From Posidonia oceanica (lineage: Eukaryota > Streptophyta > Magnoliopsida > Alismatales > Posidoniaceae): DNA of 64,000 nt. The position numbers and the translations under genes were made by a program. The notes below the pieces were generated by a model. The model was not told the DNA's origin. It saw only the letters and a list, made by a program, of their open reading frames with translations, and did not search any database. The stretch spans positions 74,774,001-74,838,000 of the forward strand of contig JAZBRS010000075.1 in the NCBI GenBank assembly GCA_037176725.1, read 5' to 3'. This document shows, in pieces, positions 49,201 to 60,523 of this stretch. Within the stretch, counting starts at the first letter, position 1. The number at the start of each line of letters is the position of its first letter.

Positions 49201-52200
49201 CTATCACCACAGGTCAGTCTTTAAGTGTTGTACTGCCCTCAACAGGAGGAGGAAGCGGGACACTATCAAAAGGGGTATCAATAGAATCAAAATAAGCTTG
49301 AGACTTTAAAAAGGTAACATCAATAGAAACAAAATATCGCTGAGTAGGAGGGTGATAACACTGATAACCTTTCTGAATACGAGAATAATGAACAAAAACA
49401 CATTTAATGGAATGGGGTGACAACTTGTCAAGATCAGGAATCCTGAACAAAGGCAACACATTCAAACACTTTAGGAAGCAAATGAAACAACTCCATATTA
49501 GAATGCAGCCTCTTCAAAGGAATTTCCCCACCATGGACACCAGTTGGCATTCTATTGATAAGGTAAGAAGCAGTAAGGATCACATCAAACCATAGGAATT
49601 TTGGAACACGCATCTGCAACATAATGGTGTGGGTCACATCTAAAACATGTCTGTGTTTTCTTTCAGTCATACCATTTTGTTGAGGTGTATGAGCACAAGA
49701 GATCTAATGTAGAATACCCAAAGATGCATAATAATTTTGAAGGTCATGTTGAACAAATTCTAAGCCATTATCAGTACGGAAAACCTTTGGAAAAGCAAAA
49801 AATTGATTTATTATTTTAGCAATTTTTTTTTTGATAACGTCTAAGATACGTATTTTATCCTTAAGCAAATACACCTAAGAGACACGAGAATAATCATCAA
49901 TGAAGACAATGTAATACCTATAACTAAAGACGAGTAGGCCTCTAGATATCACCATGGACCTACTCAAACGGATTATAACTAGTGGTAAGAGATAGACTTT
50001 TGTAGGTAGCACGATGATGTTTTACCTAACTTACACGACTCACATACATCAGACTGAATAGATATCCAAGGCAGAGCTTGCTGGAGTTTGTGATGAGAAG
50101 GATGACCAAGACAATAGTACCATAGAAGGGACGACTCTGGAGTGGTAACCATAGACGCCAATCCTCGAAGTATCTCATTACGAACCAACAAGTAAACACC
50201 ATGACCACGCTCACGGTCCAAATTAATCCTCTTCCTCATCTGTAAATCCTGAAAAATACAATAAAAGGAGAAGAAAGTTACAGAATAGTAGAAGAGTTTT
50301 GTAATGACACTAATAGACAATAGGTTAACTGGAAAATCAGGCACATAAAAAACTTTATCAAGAGTAATTTAAGGAGAGGCATGAATAATCCCTTCTCCAG
50401 ACACAGGGCAATGGCAACCATCGGCAATAGCAATAGAACGAATGTCAGATAAACTAGAAAGACGGATGAACAGATCACAAGTACCTGGTGTATGGGAGGA
50501 TGCATTAGAGTCTATAATCCAGAAACTGTCTTGAGAGGCTAAAGGGCACTAGTATCTGAGGTGGTAGCATGTGAAGCAGTGGCAGAGGACTGAGTAACTT
50601 GCAACTGCAGGAACTTCTCATAGTTAGCTTGGGATATGGTCACTATGGAGGAAGACATCTGATTAGTAGTCTCTGTGGAAGCAATCTGAGTCCATTGAGG
50701 TCGACCTACTTTGTGCCAACACCTATCAGAAGTGTGATTGGTTCGGCCATAGTGATTACATCAGTGGGTATCACGTCCGCCTCCTGTAGAATGACCATGG
50801 CCACGTTCATGTCCTTGACCACGAGTGGTACTAACGATGACTGACTGAAGCAGGTGTCCTAGTGGTGATCCGTAGAACACGTGCAAAAGTGAACGAAAGG
50901 GATGGGACATTATCAGCTGCAAGAACGAATCTAGGATGAGATCACAGGATCAAGTGCAGTTAGAAAAATAGCCATGGCAAGCTCCTTATGATATTCCTTC
51001 ATCTTGGAGATATCGGCCGTAAACGACTGATAAACTTCCAACTCATCAAGTAGTGTACGAAGAGAGACATATAAGTCCTGAACTGAGTGAACTCTTTGTC
51101 GAAGTGTGAACAACTGCTCATAAATCTCACAAATGTAAGAAATATTCTTTTCATGTCCATAAGTGCTTTTTAACGTATCCTAAATCCGTTTTGCAGACTT
51201 GAGCATCATGACTCCATGAATAGCATTCTCCTCCATACTGTTTACGAGTCAGGATGTAATGGCACAATCATCGGTAAACCAGTCTTCATAAGCCGCATCC
51301 TTGACATTTAGGAGGTCATGTGTGAGGTGCTAGATCTTTTGGTGGGTGCCAATGAAAGTCTCAAAGGCTTGAGACCACAAGAGGTAATTATTGTCATTCA
51401 ATTTGACAAAGGTACTATTGAGATTCTTTACAAAGAACTCTGGGGATGTCGAGGAGGATGCCATATCTTCAACAAACAGTGCAAATTAGCGACAAATTGG
51501 ATCTGAAAAACCAGACAGCACGTGTCCAAGAACACATGGTGAAAATAAAGGCACATCTAGGACACACTCACAATCCTAGGGCCTTCAATGCATCTCGGGT
51601 AGCAGTAGTAGCCTAGAACATGACACAGGAACCACCTGCACAAGATTGTCGGTAGCCCTAGAACAGGACTGACCGCCGGTGGGTTGAAGAGGAGAGAAAA
51701 GAAGAGGCCGTTAGGTGCTATAGTGATTTCGTGGCCACTACAGTAACTCCAGTGGTGCTACAGTAACTCTGGCGGCACTACAGTGTTCCAGCGACGGCGG
51801 TGGCGGCGGGTCGTAGGTGGCAGGTGGGAGGGTGGCGGCTAGGGTCTCTCAACCTTACTCTACTACTATGTTAGAGATTAGAGAGAATAACAATGTATAT
51901 CTTATTACTAGGAGAGGGATTACATATATATATAGGTATGACTAGATGGTATTCTAATACATGGATATCCAATAACCAATATAACACCTATATAATATAA
52001 GATATATCTAATAATATCTCTATAAGTAGCCAATACAGCAGGATGCTTGCGACAGGTTAGTCCTGGGTAAACAATGGCCATGGCATATTTCGCCAATCAA
52101 TTCTTAGGTCTAGTAGAAGCAACGAAGAAAAATATTTCTATGGGAAATTGTGTTAGTGACTACTGATTACTGACTAAGCACGAACTTGGTACTTTCCATC

Positions 52201-53686
52201 TGCTAGATATTATACGTTTACATGTAGAAAGAGATTGCAATGGAAGACACTTGGTTACAGTAAACCTATACGTCCTTTTATTTTAACTTTTAAGAGTGGG
52301 TTGTGACCATCTTGATTTGCCATTTCTAGGAAGAACTTCAATTGGCGCTCTTCAAGACTCGACTGGGGGAGAACCTTTTTCTAGATAGAGTAAGCATGAA
52401 TGATCTTATGATATTTTTTTCCTTTAAATTTCTCAAAGGCCATTTAAGCGGGTCCCACAAGTTTATAAAACCTTTCTTTATTTTCTTTTTAGGTTTTTGA
52501 CCTTTTTGACGAAAAGAGAAATGGAGTTATTGAATTTGAGGAATTCATCCATGCCCTTAGTGTCTTTCATCCTTGTGCTTCATTGGAGGAGAAGATTGAT
52601 TGTGAGTGCTCAGGATTATAACAGAGCACATCTATTTACTGAATTTCTGAGGTTGCTCTAAAGGATACTTGTTTGCTTTCTATGCAGTTTCTTTTAGGCT
52701 TCACGATTTGAGACAGACTGGTTACATTGAGCCCGAAGAAGTGAGTTCATCTATTGCTAGCATTTGCATTGGACCTCTTCATTGATGTGAACCATCCACT
52801 GAACCTTACCACATTGCCGATCATTTGACATAGATGCTGTTCTTTCTTGGCAAGAGAAAGTCACATTGCATAAAGCAAACACGCATTACATTGGAATTGA
52901 GAATTTAGTAAACCTCAAAATTGACATAATGGTTGTTTTGTCGTGGTTATTGTCTAAATTTGTGATTATCATTAATTTATATTTCATTTTGCAAGTTTTG
53001 TTGCTATTAATCACATACAACAACAGCAAGTCAGCAATAAGCCTAAATCACTCTTTGTGGAGTTTCATCATCGAACAAATATTTCCAAAAAGAACCTGTT
53101 CCATCAGTCTGAGTTTAGCTTGGTGTATTATTCCAGCATTTTCTAAAATGTCTCTATAGTATGAAAACTGAGAAGATGTAATCTCTCGTTTGTATTTAAA
53201 TAGAACATTTTTTTTTCTCCTAGCTCTCTTTAAGAGCATGTATAATGTCTCCGAAATGTCATCTACAAAATGAGAAAGGAGAAGTGTACAATTTCACTTA
53301 CAAGCAAATCTTTTACAAAGTAGTTCTAGGGGCCATGCCTTTTTCTAGAAATGAACTCAAAATATCTAAGCTGCGGCATTTGTGTGTTTCTTTAGCTGAA
53401 GCAAATGGTGATTGCAATTCTGATGGAGTTGGACATGAAACTATCAGATGAGCTTCAGGAACTCATAATCGATAAAGCAAGTTATCCCTTCCAAAATATG
53501 CACTCAAAGGTGTTTTTTCCCTCTATATTCTTATTTTCTTTTCATTTCTTGCAGACTTTTTCAGATGCTGATGCTGACAAGGATGGCAAAATCAACAAAA
53601 AAGAGTGGATGGATTTTGTTTTCAAGCACCCTAACCTTTTGAGGAACATGACACTTCCTTATTTGAAGTATGACTTTGACTCCTAG
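46251..53686 (+). CDS. CBL10-like calcineurin B-like calcium sensor (copy 2)
   Basis: CBL proteins bind calcium and recruit CIPK kinases; CBL10 types sit at tonoplast or plasma membrane and act in salt tolerance. Exons: 46251-46422, 46563-46645, 52330-52389, 52493-52601, 52688-52740, 53396-53476, 53555-53686, joining in frame to 229 residues. The N-terminus has a hydrophobic segment (residues 7-29), as in CBL10, and no myristoylation glycine. EF-hand 1 has the CBL-type 14-residue loop ([10 protein letters not shown]). EF2 (111-122) and EF3 (148-159) are atypical, and EF4 (192-203) is canonical. Intron 2 is 5.7 kb because a copia element sits in it. Intron 6 uses a GC donor (GCAAGT). The frame ends [12 protein letters not shown] where families continue into a last exon with the FPSF motif. 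A donor (GTATGA) overlaps here, so exon 7 may instead splice at 53,667 to an exon beyond the window. It could be intact or truncated. Confidence 0.82.
48096..49114 (-). pseudogene. Copia reverse transcriptase remnant
   Basis: Broken frames include [40 protein letters not shown] and, after a gap with frameshifts, [20 protein letters not shown] and [20 protein letters not shown]. The catalytic YVDD is altered to YVDG here. Frames are disrupted by stops and frameshifts. Confidence 0.8.
49214..50344 (-). pseudogene. Copia integrase / gag-pre-integrase remnant
   Basis: Gag-pre-integrase: [20 protein letters not shown] then [10 protein letters not shown]. The integrase C-terminal part contains [58 protein letters not shown] and [20 protein letters not shown]. 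The DDE core between them is degraded. Confidence 0.82.
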
Positions 53687-53925
53687 TAGTCTCTTACGTA
53701 TTTTGCAGCTCAATTTGTTATTATGGTGAAGTCAATATTCTTTACTTGCCTGCTCATAACACCTACTTATTGTTGGCAGTAAAGAACTTAATGTTAAGAA
53801 TCTTGGAATATTATTTAGTTTAGTCCAATAGCATAAACAATATAAAGTTATAAATGACACCAATTCCATCTAAATAAATTTTTTAATGATGTTTGTTTAG
53901 TTGTTGGAATCTTTGCAATAACATA
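53687..53925. other. Sequence between CBL exon 7 and the next copia element
   Basis: No FPSF-type CBL last exon is recognisable here. Either 3' flank or the beginning of a large last intron. Confidence 0.5.
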
Positions 53926-54062
53926 TGTTAGAGTTATATTAGTCATTAGATAGCTTATTGGGTTATGGGATATCTATTTATGTTGGATTATCTTGTATCC
54001 CTATATATGTGTAATCCCACTTAACATTAATACAAGTTTTTCATTATTCTCTTCATTCGACA
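53926..54062 (+). repeat. 5' LTR of the plus-strand copia element
   Basis: 137 bp, starts TGTTAGAGTT and ends TCGACA. A TATA-like CCTATATATG lies inside it. It is followed at once by TGGTATCAAGAGC, the primer-binding site. Confidence 0.85.
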
Positions 54063-54679
54063 TGGTATCAAGAGCTCAAGTCAAAAAACACGAACCCTAA
54101 CCCTAACCCAACCCTTCTCTTGCTGTCGACCATCTCCTCCTTACTTCTTGCTGGCACTGTAGCCAGTGTTCTCCCTTGTTGGCGCCGTCAACTCCCTTTT
54201 TTGCCGCCGTCGACGTCTGATCTTGTTGTAGTTGGCACTCTTGCAATCAATTGGCCCTTCCTGCATCGGCCTCCTAACACCCCGTCGGCGTCTAATTTTG
54301 TTGCAGTCGGCACTCCTGCAGTCAACTGGCTCCTCCTGCATCTCCGGCGGCCTCCTAAAACCCCGTTGGCCTCTTTATCTGTGATCAGTGGCGTAGGTAG
54401 CTACATTTGCTGATCATATCCATGTTCTAGGCTACCATCATGTTGTTTCAGTCCTGTTTGTGTGTGGACACGTGTTGTCCACACGTGTTTGTGCCTCAGA
54501 TCGTCGTTGTGGGTGCCTAGAAGGTGTTTGTGCCGTATTCAAGCGATATTTTCTCTATGTACATCATAGTTTGTACCAGACATTGCTCGTGTGTTTTTCA
54601 GTGGTGAAACATGCTCTCTTGCGAGTCCTTGCTCAAGAATTTCAGTGGCACATCAGAGAAACTTAATAGTAAAAATTAT

Positions 54680-55360
54680 TTGTTGTGATCTCAAAGTTTT
54701 GAAACATTCGTTGCCGCCTATCGAAAGCTCAGTCATCTTACACATCCACGCCTCGATATCAAAGATGCCACCTATGAGGACTGGTATGTTATGATTGTGC
54801 CATTATCTCATGGTTAGTGAATAGTATGGAGTCCAGTATTGCTCGTGGTGTGATGATGCTTCGGCTTGATAAGAAGATTTAGGACACTCTTAAGACCACA
54901 TATGGGCACGAGAAAAACATATCTAGAGTTTTTGAGATTTATGAGTAGATTTTCACTCTCTGATAGGGAGATCATTCAGTTTAGGAACATTTCATTGTAC
55001 TTCGAGGACTTCTAGATGATCTCGAGATTTATCAAGTCACTGGTTGCTGATGTAACTAAGATGAGACAATACAGAGAGGAGTTAGCCGTGGCTGGATACA
55101 TGTCTAGTCTCAACCTAGAGTTGTCTTCCTAGATTCGAGGATAGATTCTAGGTGTCGAGTCTGTTCTGATCTTCAGACCACTTTCTCCAGAATTTTGAGG
55201 ATTTCCACCGTTACGCCGACTCCAATCTCAGATCAGTAGCAATGGTTGCCTTAGCTTCTCATGGTGGTCACGGAGGTTGTGTTGATGGAGGAGGTCAACC
55301 TCGTTGCTAGCACTGTGGTAGGACTGGTCATCGTTTGGAGAAGTGCTGGGACAAGTTCAG
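54680..55360 (+). pseudogene. Copia gag remnant
   Basis: Degenerate Gag in several frames: HLTHPRLDIKDATYEDW-like near 54,730-54,785, and a zinc knuckle (C-stop-HCGRTGHRLEKC) near 55,305-55,350, in which one codon is now TAG. Confidence 0.7.
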
Positions 55361-55559
55361 CATGCCACAATAGGCCAATGTCATTATAGAGTCATCACCT
55401 GTGGAGCCTACTACTGATCAGACTGTCACCATCTCTCAGATTGAATATTAGCAATTTTTACAGCTTCAGGTCACTAACACCACTACTACTGCCTTGCATG
55501 CTTTCACCCCAAGTACGAGTGCCCTACTAGCCTCCTAGGATAGTTCTTGAATCATAGAC

Positions 55560-56830
55560 TTGAGGGCCTCCTCCCATATGCCATGTACACGTGACATTTT
55601 CACCCACTTGTCCAACCTCTTTGACATACATTTTGTTGCTATCGCTGATGGCTGTACCTCTTTCGTGTTTGGAGAAGGGATCATACAAGCTTCTTCCCAA
55701 ATTACACTTGATAAAATTCTTTATGTACCTGATTTTCTGTTAACCTATTATCCATTAGTGTTATTACTAAACAACTTCTCTGTTTTGTGACCTTTTTTTC
55801 CCTTTCAATGTACTTTTTAGGACTTACAGACAAGGAAGAGGATTGGTTTGGGCCGTGAGCGTGGACATGGTGTATCTCTACTGGTTCGTGATGAGATACC
55901 TCGTGGACTAACATCCTTGGTCTTCGCGTCCGAGTCCTCCATTGTGTGGCACTATCGCCTTGGTCATTCATCGCACTGAAAGCTCCAGCAGGCCTTACCC
56001 TGGATCTTGGTATTTTCATTTAATTGTGAGTCATGTTAGTTGGGTAAGCACCATCGTGCTACCTTTTGGCGTCTACATCTTGTGTCGAGTCAGAGTTTGT
56101 TTGAATTAATTCATTGTGACGTTTTGGTCCTGCTCGTATCCTGTCTGTGTCAGGACATAGGTATTACATTGTTTTTGTTGATGATTATTCTCGTGCATAT
56201 TGGATTTACCTCTTGAAAGATCGTGCTAATGTTCTGGATGTTATAAAAATTTTCTTTGTTGAAATAATAAATCAATTTTTTGTTACTCTAAAGTGTTTAC
56301 GTACAGATAATGCACTTGAATTTGTTCAAACTGGAATTCAATCTTATTGTGCTTCATTGGGGATTATTCATTAGACTACTTGTTCTCATACCTCTCAACA
56401 AAATGGTATGGCTGAACGTAAACATAGACACATTCTGGATGTCACTCACACTATTATGTTGCAGATGAATGTCCCAAAGTATTTGTAGTCTGACGTTGTC
56501 ATTACTGCTTCTTATTTGATCAATAGGATGTCCTCTACTCCTTTGGGTGGTGAGATACCTCTCCGACGACTGTGTCTTGGGTCAAAGTTATTCTCATTGC
56601 CTCCTAGGGTGTTCGGTCTGTCTCCCGGTCTTGACAAGTTATCCCCACGTTCCACAAAATGTGTGTTTGTTGGATATTCTCGGACTGAACGAGGATATCA
56701 TTGTTTTCATCCTCCAACTAAGCGGTATTTTGTCTCGGTAGATGTCACCTTTTTTAAGTTTGAATCTTACTTTAGGTCTAACAATTCAGGTGACGAGTCT
56801 GTCCATTGCCATCTATTGTTGACCCACTAG
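55560..56830 (+). pseudogene. Copia protease and integrase remnant
   Basis: Protease: IID-LR-ASSHM, where DSGA is expected, so the active-site motif is altered, followed by LDKILYVPDF. Integrase: YYIVFVDDYSRAYWIYLLKD, LRTDNALEFV, the C-terminal MINRMSSTPLGGEIPLRRL, and LDKLSPRSTKCVFVGYSRTE. Stops and frameshifts separate the parts. Confidence 0.85.
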
Positions 56831-57109
56831 TTCATGTTACCTCATCCATTGCAGGTATATCGTCACCGTCAGAAGCCACTCCAACCTCCTCAGGCAGACC
56901 CTTCTTCGGCCATGGATGCAAATTAATTCAGTTCAGACCTTGACCTTCCTATTGCATTATGAAAGGGTAAACGATCTTCCACAGTACATCCTATTTCTAG
57001 TTTTATTTCCTATGATCATCATAACCCCTCCTTTCGTAGTCTTACATTATTTATATCTTCTGAGTCTGTCCCTAGGAACTACCAGGAGACACTACTTATA
57101 CCACACTGG

Positions 57110-58012
57110 AAGGCAGCCATGGATGAGAAAATGGAAGCATTACAGTCCCGTGGAGCATGGGAGTTGGTGACACATCCTGTCAGATCTAGCATTGTCACCT
57201 GTAGATAGGTATACACTGTGAAGCACAAACCAAATGGATCTGTTGACTGCTACAAGGCTCGTCTAGTTGCTCAAGGTTTTACACAGACATATGGTGTTGT
57301 TTATGCTGAGACGCTCTCCCTAGTGGTGCGCCTCAATTCAGTCCGAGTTCTCTTATCTATTGTCATGAATCAGTCTTAGGAGCTCTACCAGCTGGATGTC
57401 AAGAATACATTTCTCTATGATGAACTGACAGATTAGGTACTCATGGAGCAACCTTCGGAGTATGTTGCTTAGGGGGAGGACAGGGTGTGCCTTCTTAGGA
57501 AGGTTATTTATGGTATGAAGCAAAGTCCACAGGCATGGTTTGAAAATTTCAGCAAGGTGGTTATGGATGGAGGCTTCCAGAGATGTGTTGTAGACCATTC
57601 TGTTTTCTACAGGAGGATCACCGGTGGATGTGTGATTCTCGTAGTCTATGTTGATGATATTCTGTTGACACGTAGCAACTCTACGGCCATTAGCGAGACA
57701 AAAGAATACCTTAGAATACATTTTGTCATTATGGATATAGGAAAGCCAAGATACTTTTTGGACATTGAGTTTGCATATACTAAGGGAAGAATGAAATTAT
57801 CTCAGAGGAAGTATGTACTTGATCTACTTTGGGAGACAGGACCCTTGGGTTGTAAACCTGAGAGCACACTCATAGAGCAGAGCCCATCATTCTGGGATAA
57901 TTCATCAGAGCTTCTTGAGGATCCGAGTCAGTACAGGTGCCTAATTGGGAAGTTGATCTACTTAACAGTTACTCGTCCTAATATATCTTTTATTGTCAGT
58001 CTCCTCAGTTAG
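57110..58012 (+). pseudogene. Copia reverse transcriptase remnant
   Basis: DEKMEALQSRGAWELV, YKARLVAQGFTQTYGV, ELYQLDVKNTFLY, YGMKQSPQAWFENF, the catalytic VYVDDILL, and KPRYFLDIEFAYTKGRMKLS are readable. In-frame TAG codons replace at least two Trp (TGG) and two Gln (CAG) codons between about 57,205 and 57,473. From 57,485 the frame stays open for 175 codons. Confidence 0.87.
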
Positions 58013-58075
58013 TTCATGCTCAGGCCCAGAACAGCTCACTGGCAGGGAGCTTTACATATGTTGGCCTACATTAAA

Positions 58076-58583
58076 AGCATTGTTATTGTGGTGTCGCCAT
58101 GGCGCCAAGGCACCATCAAAGGTTAAGGTGCCCAGATGCCTTAACCTAATTTTTTTTGGCGTGCCTTAACCTAAATAATCCTAATGACAATTATTTAGTT
58201 TTCATCATCAAACATTGACTCTTGATGACTATTATATAGTTTTTCTTAGTTATTGCTATTTGTTATTGACTATTTGACTTATTATTGTTAATATTGTTAT
58301 TGTTATTGACTTAGTTATTGTTATTTGTTATTGACTCATTGTTTTTGTTGAGATTGTTATTGATTTGGAGGACAATTAAGATTTTATTTATAGTTAGATT
58401 GTTATTGTTAATTTTAAAAAAACATATATCAAATTTTTAATGCATTATGAATTCTAAATATCTTTATAAACATATTTATAAAATCTGAAAAACATGTAAA
58501 AATTGTATTTTTATTACCGCCTAGGCATCACCTAGGCACCCAAGGCACCTTGGCTCATCGACATGGTGCCATGATAACTATGG
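58076..58583. mobile_element. MITE-like insertion in the plus-strand copia
   Basis: 508 bp with imperfect terminal inverted repeats (AGCATTGTTATTGTGGTG against CCATAGTTATCATGGCACC) and subterminal GGCGCCAAGGCACC / CCAAGGCACC blocks. It is flanked on both sides by TTAAA (58,071-58,075 and 58,584-58,588). It splits the copia YIKGAPEKGL coding block cleanly. The core is AT-rich with TTATTG repeats. Possibly hAT-like; no transposase. Confidence 0.7.
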
Positions 58584-58588
58584 TTAAA

Positions 58589-58891
58589 GGAGCACCTGAA
58601 AAGGGCCTCATCTAGATATGCTGGAGACAGAGGAGATCGGAAGTCTACCTCTGGTTTTTGCATATATGTTGGAGGCAATTTGGTCACATGGCGAAGCAAG
58701 AAATAAGGTGTAATATCCAGATCTAGTGTTGAGGCCAAGTATCGTTCTGTGACTCAGATAGCTTGTGAGATGATGTGGATTAGATCTTTCCTGATGGAAC
58801 TTGGTTTTTCTGTAGAGACTCCTATGGTTATGTACTGTGATAATCAAGCTGCCATTTTCATCGTCAATAATCCCACACTTCATGAGCGTAG
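58589..58891 (+). pseudogene. Copia RNase H remnant (plus strand)
   Basis: SRYAGDRGDRKSTSGFCIYV, GGNLVTWRSKK, MWIRSFLMELGFSVETPMV and CDNQAAIFIVNNPTLHER, with frameshifts. Ends abruptly in HER at the border with the minus-strand copia element. Confidence 0.83.
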
Positions 58892-59049
58892 TGTGGTGAT
58901 TAGGGTAAATAATGATGTGTATTATTGATTAAGGAGAAAAGAGTACATATATATATATAGGGTTTACTAGATACCCAACATAAATGGATATTCAATAACC
59001 CACTACTATCTAATAAGACTCTCATGCTAATATGTACATAATTCCAACA
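58892..59049 (-). repeat. 3' LTR of the minus-strand copia element
   Basis: On the minus strand it starts TGTTGGAATTATG and ends CTAATCACCACA (158 bp). A TATATATATATA stretch is inside. Internal phrases match the LTR at 53,926 (TTAGATAG, GGGTTAT, ATTTATGTTGG). Confidence 0.82.
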
Positions 59050-59149
59050 CTCCCCCTCAAACTGGAGCATATATATCAATCATGCCTAGTTTGGTACATA
59101 GAGTCTCAAAAATCCCAACATCCAAGCCTTTAATGAAAATGTCTACTAG

Positions 59150-59601
59150 CTACCCTGAAGACTGAGTGTAGGGTGTAAAAACAACACCCCTCATCACCAT
59201 ATCCCGTACATAATGGTAATCTATCTTGATATGCTTTGTACGCTCATGGAGGATGGGATTATTGGCGATAAAGATGGCAGTTTGGTTATAACAATGCATA
59301 GTCATAGGAGTCTCCACAGAGAATCCAAGCTCCACTAGAGAGACCTAACCCACATCATCTCACACGCAGTGTGGGACATAAATCTGTACTCTGCCTCAGT
59401 ACTGGACTAGGATACAACATTTTGTTTCTTACTCAGCCAAGTAACTAAGTTGCCCCCAACATATATATAGAAGCCTGAAGTGGACTTCTTGTTTCCTCTA
59501 TCTCCTGCATATCTAGAGTCTGAATAGGCATTGATCTTAAAATGATTATTCTTCCTGTAGACAAGACCTTTACCTGGGGCACCTTTGATGTAAGCCAGCA
59601 C
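59150..59601 (-). pseudogene. Copia RNase H remnant (minus strand)
   Basis: LAYIKGAPGKGLVYRK, DSRYAGDRGNKKSTSGFYIY, LVTWLSKKQNVVS, MELGFSVETPM, and ILHERTKHIKIDYHYVRDMV. The frame is broken once between the halves. Confidence 0.85.
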
Positions 59602-59672
59602 GCGTAAGGCTCCATGTCAGTGGACCACCCTGGGCTCATGCATAAACTGACTAAGAAGACTGACTGCAAATG

Positions 59673-60523
59673 CTATATCCGGGTAATAGTCAAGTTTATC
59701 AGCTTCCCAATCAAGCGCCTGTATTGTCCAGGATCCTCAAGCATCTCTGAAGAACTGTCCCAAAACATGGGACTCTGCCCTATGGGGGTACTCTCAGGCT
59801 TGCAGTTCAAGAGTCCTGTCTCCTGAAGAAGGTCCAATACATACTTTCTCGAAGACAATGCTATCCTCCCGTAGCATATGCAAACTCAATGCCCAGAAAG
59901 AATCGTGGTTTGTCCATATTCTTAATGACAAAATGTGTTGTAAGGTACTTCTTGGTTTCACTAATGCCTGCAGAGTCACTGCCTGTCAGTAATATATCGT
60001 CAACATAAACTTCTAGAATCATACTACTAGAGGTAGTCTTCTTGTAGAAGATTGAGTGATCAACAGTATATCTCTGAAAACCGCCCTGTATGACAACTAT
60101 GTTGAACTTCTTAAACCACACTCGCGGACTTTGCTTAAGGCCATCGATAACCATCTTCAGACGGCAAACTCTATCATCCCTTTGAGCAACATACTCTGGT
60201 GATTGTTCCATAAGTACCTGATCTGGAAAATCACCATAGAGAAAAGTGTTCTTGACATCTAACTGATAAAGCTCCCATGACTGATTTACAGTAACGGATA
60301 AGAGAACTCTGATGGAATTTAGTCTGGTAACTGGGGAAAAGGTCTCTGTATAATCAACTCCATGTGTTTGAGTAAAACCACAAGCAACAAGACGAGCTTT
60401 ATACTTATCAACTAATCCATCTGGTTTATGCTTTATAGTATTGACCCATCTACAGGTGACTATGCTTTCTCCTACAGGACGAGTCACGAATTCCCATGTG
60501 CCACGTGACATCAATGTCGACAT
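59673..60523 (-). pseudogene. Copia reverse transcriptase, largely open
   Basis: An open frame of 220 codons (60,523-59,861) with MSTLMSRGTWEFVTRPVG, ARLVACGFTQTHGVDYTETF, LYQLDVKNTFLYGDF, KQSPRVWFKKFN, and the catalytic EVYVDDILLTGSDSAGISE, then KPRFFLGIEFAYATGG. A frameshift follows, and SSRKYVLDLLQETGLLNCKP continues at 59,858-59,673. The start is truncated relative to a full polyprotein. Confidence 0.9.

Larger units (their letters stand above)
47300..52025 (-). mobile_element. Complete copia element inside CBL10-like intron 2
   Basis: LTRs at 47,300-47,454 and 51,869-52,025 (about 155 bp, TGTTAGAGAT.., highly similar). Target-site duplications are GTAGT and GTAGC (one base apart); copy 1 of the locus shows the empty site GGTAGCCAATACAG. 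Coding order on the minus strand: gag (about 51,480-50,600), protease and gag-pre-integrase (50,505-50,020), integrase (49,980-49,420), RT (49,110-48,100) and RNase H (to about 47,480). A purine-rich tract (TTGAGGAGGAG) precedes the minus-strand 3' LTR. Frames are interrupted by stops, so it is not autonomous. It is antisense to the host gene. Confidence 0.92.
53926..58891 (+). mobile_element. Copia element, plus strand, interrupted
   Basis: 5' LTR 53,926-54,062, primer-binding site at 54,063, then gag (54,680-55,360) with a CCHC knuckle, protease, integrase, RT and RNase H in standard order. RNase H stops at 58,891, where an opposite copia element begins, so the 3' part is either beyond the window or lost. 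A MITE-like insertion lies at 58,076-58,583. Many in-frame TAG codons occur at positions that should be Trp or Gln. Confidence 0.9.
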
